A stretch of DNA of 56,745 nt, taken from contig JAITFO010000099.1 in the NCBI GenBank assembly GCA_031281265.1, positions 1 through 56,745 on the forward strand. The letters run 5' to 3'. The translations under genes were made by a program, and so were the position numbers. Below are positions 33,948-41,554 of this stretch, piece after piece. How positions within the stretch are numbered: position 1 is the first letter of the stretch; every line of letters begins with the position of its first letter. Origin of the DNA: Candidatus Fibrimonadaceae bacterium (GTDB lineage Bacteria > Fibrobacterota > Fibrobacteria > Fibrobacterales > Fibrobacteraceae). The notes beneath the pieces were generated by a model. The model was not told the origin of the DNA, made no database searches, and saw only the letters and a list, made by a program, of their open reading frames with translations.

Positions 33948-34936
33948 TATTCTGCCAAAAGCCCTGTTTTTAAATTCGCTGAATTCTGTTTTAACAAATC
34001 CAGATATGTTGTCCCGCTTTCAAATTCCTGTTTAGAAACATTGTGATACGAATGCAGCAAGAGCATTTTTGCTCCCGTTTGCTCCGCCACCGCTTCGGCT
34101 GTATTCCGGTTGCTGAGTTCGGCGTGGTATATATAGGGGACTTTATTATCTTTCACCGTTTTGATGAGGAATGCTATAGTTGCCACAGAAGCGTCCGATT
34201 GGTCGGAACAGCCGGGGAAAGCCGCCACATAGTCCAGTCCATATTCCTTGGTTAAATAGAGGAACGGGAATCTATCGGCTACCACAATTTGCTTTCTCTT
34301 TGCGGAACTCACTATTTGCGATAGCTCCTTTGCTGCTTCTTCGATTTGCAAAGCATAATTTTGAGCATTTCCCTTATATTTTTCGCAATTAGCAGAATCT
34401 TTTACGCAAAGAACGTCTCTTATCGCGTTGAGCATCACAACCGCATTCTTGGGGCTTGTCCAGATATGCTCATCGTATTCCACTTCGAGTTTACCATGTT
34501 CACTCTCCCCTTCAACATGCAAAGGGTCACTCTCTTCTTCTTCGGCTTGCATACCTTCCTTTTCCTCCTCCTCGTAGAGTTTAACAAAGTCAAACAAGCG
34601 GACAACTTTCATATTTGAGGTATCGAGCGCGCTTAAAAGGCGTTTAACCCAGGCATCATTTTCGCCGCCTATGTATAAAAATATATCAGCGTTTTGAATA
34701 TTTTTTATATCTCCGGGGCTTGGCTCATAAGAATGTATGGAACTCCCCGGCGGAGTGAGCATTGTTATATTCGCCTGCTCCTTTGCGATTGCTCTTGAAA
34801 AGTCGTAAAGCGGGAAAATTGTTGCAACAACATTTATCTTGCCATTGGGGTCAGCAACTTTCTTTTTTTCTCCGCAAGCTGTGAAAGCAAGGGCTATTAT
34901 AGATGCTACAATTGCTATTTTGGCAATTTTATCCAT
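33947..34936 (-). CDS. znuA: Metal-binding lipoprotein of the ABC importer (ZnuA-like)
   Basis: The start is the ATG MDKIAKIAIV, fixed by GGAGGT 8 nt upstream; a 29-residue extension is spurious. A lipobox (AFTAC) follows the signal. Metal-ligand regions are VATIFPLYDF, PPGSSIHSYEPSPGDI (His), the acidic loop from about residue 125, DEHIWTSPKNA (His), and a later AAFPGCSDQSD/YHAELSNRN. The loop between helices, His-rich in many zinc ZnuAs, is here almost purely acidic with only two His (HVEGESEHG), so metal selectivity may differ. The product captures zinc or manganese for the ZnuBC channel. Confidence 0.88.
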   Translation of the reverse strand: MDKIAKIAIVASIIALAFTACGEKKKVADPNGKINVVATIFPLYDFSRAIAKEQANITMLTPPGSSIHSYEPSPGDIKNIQNADIFLYIGGENDAWVKRLLSALDTSNMKVVRLFDFVKLYEEEEKEGMQAEEEESDPLHVEGESEHGKLEVEYDEHIWTSPKNAVVMLNAIRDVLCVKDSANCEKYKGNAQNYALQIEEAAKELSQIVSSAKRKQIVVADRFPFLYLTKEYGLDYVAAFPGCSDQSDASVATIAFLIKTVKDNKVPYIYHAELSNRNTAEAVAEQTGAKMLLLHSYHNVSKQEFESGTTYLDLLKQNSANLKTGLLAE

Positions 34937-35052
34937 GTAAAGTACCTCCGTTTGGGTAGAATATAGTAAATGCTGATTAACTCGGAGAGCTAACGGGAGG
35001 ATATCCCCGCCAGCCCTTGACAAGGGTAAAATAATTTTCTATCTTTAAGATT
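34937..35052. promoter_or_regulatory. Divergent metal-transport control region (znuA / feoA)
   Basis: For feoA, TTGACA (35017-35022) and TATCTT (35040-35045) are 17 nt apart, and the ATG follows 7 nt later, so the mRNA is probably leaderless. The -35 lies at the centre of a perfect 13-nt palindrome, CCCTTG-A-CAAGGG (35014-35026), a possible operator. For znuA, TATATT is at 34965-34960, leaving a leader with SD GGAGGT. Confidence 0.7.
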
Positions 35053-35301
35053 ATGTCTCAATCTCAATCTCTATCCTCACTAGAGCTGGGCCGCAAAACT
35101 AGAATTGCTGGCTACATGAAAAACTGCAAAAGTTCCTATAAAATGAAACTCTTGGCACTCGGTTTAACAAGGGGAACCGAGGTTCTGAAAATAAAAACCG
35201 CCCCACTTGGCGACCCTATGGAAATTGAACTTCGCGGATACCGCCTCTCTTTGAGAAAAGACGAGGCAGATGTAGTTTTAATAGAAAAGGAAAAACAATG
35301 A
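35053..35301 (+). CDS. feoA: FeoA-type SH3 domain protein of ferrous iron transport
   Basis: The 82-residue protein has the FeoA pattern: SSLELGRKTRIAGY, MKLLALGLTRGTEVLKI and a final LSLRKDEADVVLIE. FeoA is a cytosolic helper of FeoB. The ATG lies only 7 nt after the -10, with no SD. The stop TGA overlaps the feoB start in ATGA, so translation is coupled. Confidence 0.92.
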   Translation: MSQSQSLSSLELGRKTRIAGYMKNCKSSYKMKLLALGLTRGTEVLKIKTAPLGDPMEIELRGYRLSLRKDEADVVLIEKEKQ

Positions 35302-37373
35302 TAATAGCAATAGCTGGCAACCCGAACTGCGGAAAAAGCACCATTTTTAACCTTTTAACCGGTGGGCGGCAAAGAGTTGGCAACTGGCCCGGCGTCACGG
35401 TGGATAAAAAAATGGGCGAAATCAAGCACAAAATGCTAAACGCAACCCTGGTGGATTTGCCCGGTACTTATGATTTGGGAACTTGGAGCCAAGACGAGCG
35501 CGTTGCGCGGGATTATCTGTTCTCCGGCGAACCGCAATTTTTGATAAACGTCATCGACAGCACAAACATCGAACGCAACCTGTATCTTACTACCATTTTG
35601 CAGGAAAGGGGCATAAAGACGCTCGTTGTGTTGAATATGATAGATGTTGCAAAAAAAAACGGAATTTCCATAAACGCCGAGCAACTGGAAAAAGAACTGG
35701 GCACTCCGGTAATCGCAGTTTCCGCTCTTCAAGCGGGATGTAAAAATAAAATAATGAGCAAAATAGCAGAGGCTTTATCACAGGAGCAAAAACCTACATT
35801 GCCACCACCGCCTGTAATTGAAAACGAAGAAGACAAAGACGAAATAATCGCTGAATGGCGGTATAAGCGCATAGAGGACATAGTTGCAAAATCCGTTGCA
35901 AAAGGAATTTCGCCATACAAGGCAAGTGACAGAATAGACACTTTCATCATGGGTAAATATACCGGTTTGCCCATCTTTTTATTCGCTATGTATTTGCTCT
36001 TTTGGTTAGCCGTTCACGTAGGTGGGGTGTTTATAGATTTTTTTGATATAGTTTTTGGAGCAATTTTTGTGGATGGTGCAAGATATATTTTGACAAGCAT
36101 AAACGTGCCGGAGTCTATAGTTTCCATTTTGGCAGACGGAGTTGGTTCTGGTATTCAAGCACTTTCCACATTTTTCCCCATAATATTTTCACTGTTCTTC
36201 TTTATGGGCTTGCTGGAAAATTCAGGTTATATAGCAAGGGCAGCTTTTGTTGTGGATAGGATAATGCGCGCTATGGGGTTGCCCGGCAAGGCGTTTATCC
36301 CAATGCTCATGGGTTTTGGTTGCTCTGTTCCCGCTATTATGGCTACAAGGAGTTTGGAAAATAAAAGGGATAAAATTTTAAGCGTGTTCATGGTTCCTTT
36401 TATGAGCTGCGGCGCAAGGTTGCCGGTGTATATAGTTATCACATCAGCGTTTTTTTCGCATTACGCTCAGAACATGATTTTTGCGCTTTACATAATTGGC
36501 ATTTTGCTCGCCATTGCAACCGGGCTTTTGCTCAAAGGCACTGTGTACAAAGGGCATTTAGCCCCCTTTGTGATGGAACTTCCTCAATACCATAGACCAA
36601 AAATAGGAGCGGCAGCGCAAAACGCTTTTTTTAGAATAAAAGCATTCATCAAAAAAGCCAGCAGAATTTTAATCCCCATAATGGCAATTTTGGGCGTGCT
36701 CAATTCCGTTAGCATAACCGGCGAATTTGGTGTTAGCAAAGAGGACTCTGTTCTCTCCACAGCAGGCAAAATTGTAACCCCTGTATTCTTGCCTATGGGG
36801 ATAAGCGAAAACAACTGGCAAGCATCTGTATCGCTATTTTCCGGTTTGTTTGCCAAAGAGAGCATAGTAGGCGTAATGAATACCCTCTATTCTCAAGATG
36901 CTGCAGCAACAAAAGAGGAAACGGAAAATGAATTTTCCATAACCGAGAAATTCAAAGAAGCAGTTGCCTCCATTGCAGACAATATAAAAGAACTCGGCAA
37001 AAAAATCACCAATCCTCTAAGCCTCGGAGAGCCTGAGATAGTCGCGGAATCGGCATCTATGTTTGAACAGATGAAAAAGGCTTTTAACAACAGTTCTGCT
37101 ACGGCTTTTGCTTTTTTGATTTTTGTGCTTTTATACGTGCCTTGCGTCTCTGCGGTTTCTGTTGCCATGAAGGAAGTTGGTTTTGCTTTGGTAGCTCTGC
37201 AATCATTGTATTCCACAATGCTGGGTTGGTGCTTGGCGGTGATTGTTTACCAAGCAGCCGAAGGGCATTCGTTGCCGTTCATAGCAATGGCGGCGTTGAT
37301 TATGCTCGCAACGGTTTTTGGAGTTATCCTCTACGCCAAAAAATCTGGAAGGTTTGAGGGAGGAATGGCTTAA
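35298..37373 (+). CDS. feoB: Ferrous iron transporter FeoB
   Basis: The 691-residue protein begins with a G-protein domain: G1 GNPNCGKST, G3 DLPGTYDLG, G4 NMID and G5 near SAL. A helical spacer follows, then about eight to ten membrane helices with the two Gate motifs (GFGCSVPAIMATRSL; MVPFMSCGARLPVY). It imports Fe2+, fitting an anaerobic gut lifestyle. It is the second gene of feoAB, with tadA starting 3 bp after its stop. Confidence 0.96.
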   Translation: MIIAIAGNPNCGKSTIFNLLTGGRQRVGNWPGVTVDKKMGEIKHKMLNATLVDLPGTYDLGTWSQDERVARDYLFSGEPQFLINVIDSTNIERNLYLTTILQERGIKTLVVLNMIDVAKKNGISINAEQLEKELGTPVIAVSALQAGCKNKIMSKIAEALSQEQKPTLPPPPVIENEEDKDEIIAEWRYKRIEDIVAKSVAKGISPYKASDRIDTFIMGKYTGLPIFLFAMYLLFWLAVHVGGVFIDFFDIVFGAIFVDGARYILTSINVPESIVSILADGVGSGIQALSTFFPIIFSLFFFMGLLENSGYIARAAFVVDRIMRAMGLPGKAFIPMLMGFGCSVPAIMATRSLENKRDKILSVFMVPFMSCGARLPVYIVITSAFFSHYAQNMIFALYIIGILLAIATGLLLKGTVYKGHLAPFVMELPQYHRPKIGAAAQNAFFRIKAFIKKASRILIPIMAILGVLNSVSITGEFGVSKEDSVLSTAGKIVTPVFLPMGISENNWQASVSLFSGLFAKESIVGVMNTLYSQDAAATKEETENEFSITEKFKEAVASIADNIKELGKKITNPLSLGEPEIVAESASMFEQMKKAFNNSSATAFAFLIFVLLYVPCVSAVSVAMKEVGFALVALQSLYSTMLGWCLAVIVYQAAEGHSLPFIAMAALIMLATVFGVILYAKKSGRFEGGMA

Positions 37374-37376
37374 AAA

Positions 37377-37850
37377 ATGGCAAAAGAAATATTTTCCACA
37401 GAAGACCATGAATATATGACGCAAGCCATAAAACTTGCAGAAGCTGCCGCGCTAAACGGCGAAGTTCCTATAGGAGCGGTTATTGTTTTGAACGGAGAGC
37501 AAATTGCCACAGGACAAAACAGAATGGAGGAACTGCACAGCGCAACTGCTCACGCAGAAATTCTGGCTATAAACGAGGCAGCGAAGCATTTAAAAAACTG
37601 GCGTTTAGACGGTGCAACTCTTTACGTATCCCTTGAACCCTGCCAAATGTGCTTGGGTGCAATCAAAAACAGTCGCATATCAAGAGTTGTATTCGCCGCC
37701 AAAGATACCAGCAGTATCGCAGGGACTGCCAAGTACACCTGCTCTGTTGAAAACGGCCTTTTAGAGAAAGAGAGCGTAGAAATTCTGCAAAATTTTTTCC
37801 GCAACGTTCGCAAAATCAAAGGCGACTCGGGGAATAAAACAGTAACTTAA
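37377..37850 (+). CDS. tadA: tRNA-specific adenosine deaminase
   Basis: The 157-residue enzyme makes inosine at position 34 of tRNA-Arg(ACG). The zinc site is complete: HAEILAI (His and catalytic Glu) and PCQMCLGAI (two Cys). The size is normal. It begins 3 bp after feoB, so it is probably on the feo mRNA although the functions are unrelated. Confidence 0.93.
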   Translation: MAKEIFSTEDHEYMTQAIKLAEAAALNGEVPIGAVIVLNGEQIATGQNRMEELHSATAHAEILAINEAAKHLKNWRLDGATLYVSLEPCQMCLGAIKNSRISRVVFAAKDTSSIAGTAKYTCSVENGLLEKESVEILQNFFRNVRKIKGDSGNKTVT

Positions 37851-37869
37851 TTTACTATATTCATGCCTT

Positions 37870-38322
37870 ATGAAAGCGGAACACATAAATCCGTTTCTAA
37901 AATCTACTGTAGAAACATTTAAAACCATGGTTAACCTCGGCGTTACGCCAGGTAAACCCTATTTGCTAAAAGAACCTACACACATGGATATCTCCGGTGT
38001 AATACATATCTCCGGCGACATAATCGGGATATTGGCAATGGCATATCCACTAGCCACTGCTCTGAAAATCAGTTCAAAATTTCTCGGCGAAGAGATAAAG
38101 GAATTGAACAAAAACGTAACCGATTGCATCGGGGAATTGTCCAACATCATATCGGGTTTTGCAAAAAAAGATCTGAAATCTTTGAATGTATCCATATCTT
38201 TGCCAAAAATTTTGCGAGACCAATGCCCTTCCGTTGACATGCCAAAAGGCGCTCCCGTTATGTGCGTTCCTTTTGATAGCGAAGTGGGCAACTTCGTTAT
38301 GCAAATCTGCCACATCGATTAA
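37870..38322 (+). CDS. cheX: CheX-like chemotaxis phosphatase, copy 1
   Basis: The 150-residue protein has the CheX/CheC-type catalytic pattern E-x2-N in DCIGELSNIISGFAKK (E89, N92), a glycine-rich region (ISGVIHISGDIIG) and a C-terminal strand with GAPVMCVPF. CheX dephosphorylates CheY-P. TATATT (37856-37861) ends 8 nt before the ATG. The TAA shares a TTAA quartet with the stop of the convergent PHP gene. A paralogue lies at 39273-39728. Confidence 0.87.
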   Translation: MKAEHINPFLKSTVETFKTMVNLGVTPGKPYLLKEPTHMDISGVIHISGDIIGILAMAYPLATALKISSKFLGEEIKELNKNVTDCIGELSNIISGFAKKDLKSLNVSISLPKILRDQCPSVDMPKGAPVMCVPFDSEVGNFVMQICHID

Positions 38323-39128
38323 GAATTGAGTTTCGCTTTTAAATTCTCAACTATTGAATAAGGCAGTTCCTGCTTACCCAGCAAGCCGCTGCCTTCGTAA
38401 TGAAAATCACTACCGCCAGTTTCAACAAGCCCGTATTTTTTCGCAAGTTTTTTATACTTCTTAAAATTTTTTGCTGTTTTATAATTATAAACTTCAATAC
38501 CTGCTATGCCGTATTCCACAAGCTTTGGAATCAAATCATCTGCATCCGTATATTCCGGATGAGCCATCACCGCAAGCCCTCCGGATTTTTTTATCAGCTC
38601 AATTGCCTTCTCAGGAGTTAAGCCATCTAGTGCGGTATATGCAGGCGCACCTTCCTTTAAATACATGCTAAAAGCTTCTTGAAACGAGCTTACGTACCCA
38701 GCGTGGAGCATAGCCGTAGCTATATGAGGTCTGCCTATGCTAACTCCCGGGCAAAACTTTTCCACCTGCTCATAACTTATATCTATATGCAATTTACGCA
38801 GTTTTTCAAGGCTTGTCCTAACCCTATCCTTACGCCTCTCATGCTGTATATCAAGGGCAGCTAAAAATTCTTGGTTTTGAATATCGCAGAAATAGCCCAG
38901 TATGTGAATATCCCTCCCTTTATCCACAGAGCTGATTTCAATGCCGGGGATAAGCTCCACCCCTAGGCTCTCCGCAATTTTTGGCGCGGTGGCATAAGCC
39001 ACAAAAGTATCGTGATCTGTTATGGAAACGCAGGTTAAACCCTTAGAAGCTGCTAAATTCAAAAGAGCCTCTACCGTAAGCATCCCGTCAGAGTGAAAAG
39101 TGTGTAAATGCAGATCTATATTAGGCAA
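38319..39128 (-). CDS. PHP-domain phosphoesterase (RnmAM/YciV-like)
   Basis: The 269-residue protein has the PHP metal motifs DLHLHTFHSDG, SITDHDT, EISS, VMAHPEY and GGSDFHY. It resembles bacterial YciV/RnmAM-type enzymes, which hydrolyse nucleoside 3',5'-bisphosphates or short RNA ends. The start is TTG at 39128, since the conserved DLHLHT begins four residues later. This codon is one base after the tRNA-Glu discriminator, so no independent leader or SD exists; the gene appears to be expressed from the tRNA transcript. Confidence 0.88.
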   Translation of the reverse strand: MPNIDLHLHTFHSDGMLTVEALLNLAASKGLTCVSITDHDTFVAYATAPKIAESLGVELIPGIEISSVDKGRDIHILGYFCDIQNQEFLAALDIQHERRKDRVRTSLEKLRKLHIDISYEQVEKFCPGVSIGRPHIATAMLHAGYVSSFQEAFSMYLKEGAPAYTALDGLTPEKAIELIKKSGGLAVMAHPEYTDADDLIPKLVEYGIAGIEVYNYKTAKNFKKYKKLAKKYGLVETGGSDFHYEGSGLLGKQELPYSIVENLKAKLNS

Positions 39129-39129
39129 C

Positions 39130-39201
39130 TACCCTCAAGGGGAATTGAACCCCTGTTCTGGGATTGAAAGTCCCATGTCCTAACCTCTAGACGATGAGGG
39201 C
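39130..39201 (-). tRNA. tRNA-Glu (anticodon TTC)
   Basis: The 72-nt cloverleaf has acceptor GCCCTCA/TGAGGGT (a terminal G-T wobble), D-arm CGTC/GGAC, anticodon stem TGGGA/TCCCA around CTTTCAA, and T-arm AGGGG/CCCCT with loop TTCAATT. The discriminator is A, and CCA is not encoded. The anticodon TTC reads Glu codons. Confidence 0.95.
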
Positions 39202-39217
39202 TGGTAAGAATAGCCAA

Positions 39218-39246
39218 AATATAGCAATAAAAGGGGTATTTGTCAA
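39218..39246 (-). promoter_or_regulatory. Sigma-70-type promoter of tRNA-Glu
   Basis: On the minus strand TTGACA (39246-39241) is 17 nt from TATATT (39223-39218), the same layout as the tRNA-Lys promoter. On the plus strand the same bases read TTGTCA (39240-39245), a candidate -35 for the second cheX gene, so the two divergent promoters overlap. Confidence 0.87.
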
Positions 39247-39272
39247 GGTTTTATTTTTCTATATTCTCACCT

Positions 39273-39728
39273 ATGAAAGCTGAACATATAAACCCGTTTT
39301 TAAAATCAACCATAGAGACGTTTAAAACTATGGTTGGTCTTACCGTTACTCCTGGAAAACTTTATCTACGCAAGGAACCTGGCAACTCCGATATCTCAGG
39401 TGTCATAGGATTATCCGGTGACATAAGAGGCGCAGTGGTGATGGCATACCCTCTGGATACAGCTATAAAATTAAGCTCTAAATTTATGGGCGAAGAAATA
39501 AAGGAATTGAATGCAGCAGTCGCCGATTGCATAGGCGAGCTAGCCAACATAATCACAGGGTTTGCAAAAAAAGATTTGCAATCATTGCACTTGTCAATAT
39601 CCCTGCCAAGTATTGTGCGAGGTCAAAACCACGTTGTTGATATGCCAAAAGACGCCCCCGTTATGTGCATCCCTTTTGAAAGCGAAATGGGTGGTTTTAT
39701 AATGGAAATCAGCATGGTGGACAAATAA
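39273..39728 (+). CDS. cheX: CheX-like chemotaxis phosphatase, copy 2
   Basis: The true start is the ATG MKAEHINPFL, identical to the start of copy 1; a longer upstream frame covers promoter sequence. The protein keeps DCIGELANIITGFAKK with the E-x2-N pair, and the two copies are clearly similar along their whole length. TATATT (39260-39265) ends 7 nt before the ATG. cheY follows 21 bp after the stop, which supports a CheY-P phosphatase role. Confidence 0.87.
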   Translation: MKAEHINPFLKSTIETFKTMVGLTVTPGKLYLRKEPGNSDISGVIGLSGDIRGAVVMAYPLDTAIKLSSKFMGEEIKELNAAVADCIGELANIITGFAKKDLQSLHLSISLPSIVRGQNHVVDMPKDAPVMCIPFESEMGGFIMEISMVDK

Positions 39729-39749
39729 CTTAAATTAGGTGAGGTCAAA

Positions 39750-40115
39750 ATGAAAATACTATTGGTCGATGATTCTTCTACAATGCGCCGTATCCAAAAA
39801 AATACGCTTGCATCCCTCGGTTACACAGACGTGCTAGAAGCGGAGGACGGGGCAGACGCCCTTGAAAAACTACGCCAAAGCCCTGACGTGCAGCTCACGC
39901 TCATGGACTGGAATATGCCGAACATGACAGGCATTGAATGTTTAAAGGCGATTAAGAGCAACCCCGCTACCAAGAACATCCCTGTTATGATGGTAACTTC
40001 CGAAGCGGAAAAAGGCAAGATAGTAGAAGCTATCCAATCCGGTGCTTGCAACTACTTGGTAAAACCCTTTGAAGCAGCAGCCCTCAAAGAAAAGATTGAG
40101 GGAATTGTAAAATAA
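39750..40115 (+). CDS. cheY: Stand-alone response regulator receiver (CheY-like)
   Basis: The 121-residue protein is a single receiver domain: LLVDDSSTMRRI (acidic pair), phosphoacceptor Asp in TLMDWNMPNMTG, the MVTSEA switch Thr/Ser and the LVKPF lysine. The size and the MDWNMP motif are typical of CheY. SD AGGTGAGG precedes the ATG. Its partner genes are cheX directly upstream and, further away, the hydrogenase-like chemoreceptor; no cheA or cheW is in the window. Confidence 0.92.
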   Translation: MKILLVDDSSTMRRIQKNTLASLGYTDVLEAEDGADALEKLRQSPDVQLTLMDWNMPNMTGIECLKAIKSNPATKNIPVMMVTSEAEKGKIVEAIQSGACNYLVKPFEAAALKEKIEGIVK

Positions 40116-40131
40116 TGCTGCTGGGGTAGCC

Positions 40132-41004
40132 ATGCCATCTGTTTATATTGACGGCGAATTCTACGAAAAGGAAAACGCCAAGATTTCTGTTTTTGACCAT
40201 GGCTTTCTCTACGGAGATGGTGTCTTTGAGGGTATAAGAGCCTACAGCGGAAAGATCTTTCGCTTAACCGAGCATGTGGATAGATTGTTCGACAGCGCAA
40301 AAGTTATAGCTCTAACTCCATGTGTTTCCAAAAAGGAAATGGAAGAGATAATCATAAAAACCTGTGCCAAGAACAATATAATAGATGGTTATGTTCGCCC
40401 CATAATAAGCCGCGGAATAGGAGATTTGGGGTTAAATCCCTATCTCTGCAAAAAGCCCAGCATTGTTTGCATAGCGGATAAAATTTCCCTTTACCCTCAA
40501 GAAGACTACGAGAACGGATTAAAAATAATAACGGTTGCCACTCACCGCAACTATAACGAGAGCCTCAACCCAAGGGTTAAATCCTTAAACTACTTGAATA
40601 ATATAATGGCTAAGATAGAAGCTGTGCAGAGCGGAGTGAAAGAAGCTCTGATGCTAAACCCTCTTGGCTATGTTGCCGAATGCACAGGCGATAATCTATT
40701 CATTGTTCGCAAGGGAAAAATTTACACGCCTTCTGTGCAGAGCGGTTCGCTAGATGGAATAACCGCAGCAGCAGTTGCCGAACTTGCAGCCAAGAGAGGG
40801 CTTGAAGTTATATCGGGTACCATGAGCCGCTTTGACATCTGGACATCCGAGGAATGTTGGCTAACAGGCACCGCCGCCGAAATGATCCCAGTCACAAGCG
40901 TTGACGCTCGCTTAATCGGAGACGGAAAAGTAGGTCCGGTTTACAAACAACTCCTAGCGGATTTTAAACACCTTACGGAAACCTCCGGAACGCCAATCGC
41001 ATAA
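40132..41004 (+). CDS. ilvE: Branched-chain amino acid aminotransferase (class IV)
   Basis: The 290-residue PLP enzyme has VYIDGEFYEKENAKISVFDHG, GDGVFEGIRAY, the lysine region RVKSLNYLNNIMA (PLP Lys in KSLNY), YVAECTGDNLF and the LTGTAAEMIPV tail, all typical of IlvE. It makes Leu, Ile and Val from their keto acids; class IV also includes D-amino-acid and aminodeoxychorismate enzymes, but these motifs favour IlvE. GGGGTAG is the likely SD, 16 bp after cheY. Confidence 0.9.
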   Translation: MPSVYIDGEFYEKENAKISVFDHGFLYGDGVFEGIRAYSGKIFRLTEHVDRLFDSAKVIALTPCVSKKEMEEIIIKTCAKNNIIDGYVRPIISRGIGDLGLNPYLCKKPSIVCIADKISLYPQEDYENGLKIITVATHRNYNESLNPRVKSLNYLNNIMAKIEAVQSGVKEALMLNPLGYVAECTGDNLFIVRKGKIYTPSVQSGSLDGITAAAVAELAAKRGLEVISGTMSRFDIWTSEECWLTGTAAEMIPVTSVDARLIGDGKVGPVYKQLLADFKHLTETSGTPIA

Positions 41005-41035
41005 TTTTCTAATTTATTTTTTAGGTAACGATAGC

Positions 41036-41060
41036 AAGCCTCAACTTTTAACGGAGGCTT
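41036..41060 (+). promoter_or_regulatory. Hairpin covering the ribosome-binding site of the hcp-like gene
   Basis: AAGCCTC (41036-41042) pairs with GAGGCTT (41054-41060), which includes most of the SD GGAGG (41053-41057) just 4 nt before the ATG. The fold would block ribosome entry and could be opened by a regulator or by heat. Confidence 0.55.
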
Positions 41061-41061
41061 T

Positions 41062-41529
41062 ATGGCTATTCCAGCATACATGAAAATAGACGGCATTCCA
41101 GGCTCTGTGAATGTTTCTGGCAGAGAGGGCTTTGTTGAAGTCCTTGAGTTTAACCACAGGGTTTATGTTCCAACAGACAGGGACGATGGCTCGCTTACAG
41201 GCACCCGCAAGCACGATTCCCTCGTGTTTCACAAGGCTTTTGACAAAGCGTCTTCGCTCCTCTACCAAAAGGTTTGCACTGGGCAAACGGTGAATAACAT
41301 TTTAATCCGGTGGTATAAGATCACGGATAGAGGGGAAGAGGTTGCATACTTTGAGCATAAACTTGAGAAGTGCAAAATTGCAAGTGTGCGTTCTTATATG
41401 CACAATGTAAAGGACTCAACCAAAGAGCAGTTTGTGCATCAGGAGGAAGTTACCATTCGCTACGAAAAGGTGACTTGGAATTTCTTGGACGGCAATTTGC
41501 AGCACACCGACCAGTGGAATCAGAGGTAG
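41062..41529 (+). CDS. hcp: Orphan Hcp-like type VI secretion tube protein (TssD)
   Basis: The 155-residue protein matches Hcp in length and pattern: MAIPAYMKIDGIPGSV opening, EVLEFNHRVYVPTDRDDG, RKHDSLVFHKAFDKASSLLY and the strand NILIRWYKITDRGEEVAYFE with HQEEVTIRYEKVTW near the end. Hcp forms hexameric rings in the type VI needle and also carries effectors. No other type VI genes are in the window, so this is a solitary copy that may depend on a distant cluster or serve as an effector carrier. Confidence 0.88.
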   Translation: MAIPAYMKIDGIPGSVNVSGREGFVEVLEFNHRVYVPTDRDDGSLTGTRKHDSLVFHKAFDKASSLLYQKVCTGQTVNNILIRWYKITDRGEEVAYFEHKLEKCKIASVRSYMHNVKDSTKEQFVHQEEVTIRYEKVTWNFLDGNLQHTDQWNQR

Positions 41530-41554
41530 CCGCACCGCTTTTCTAAATTCTCAA

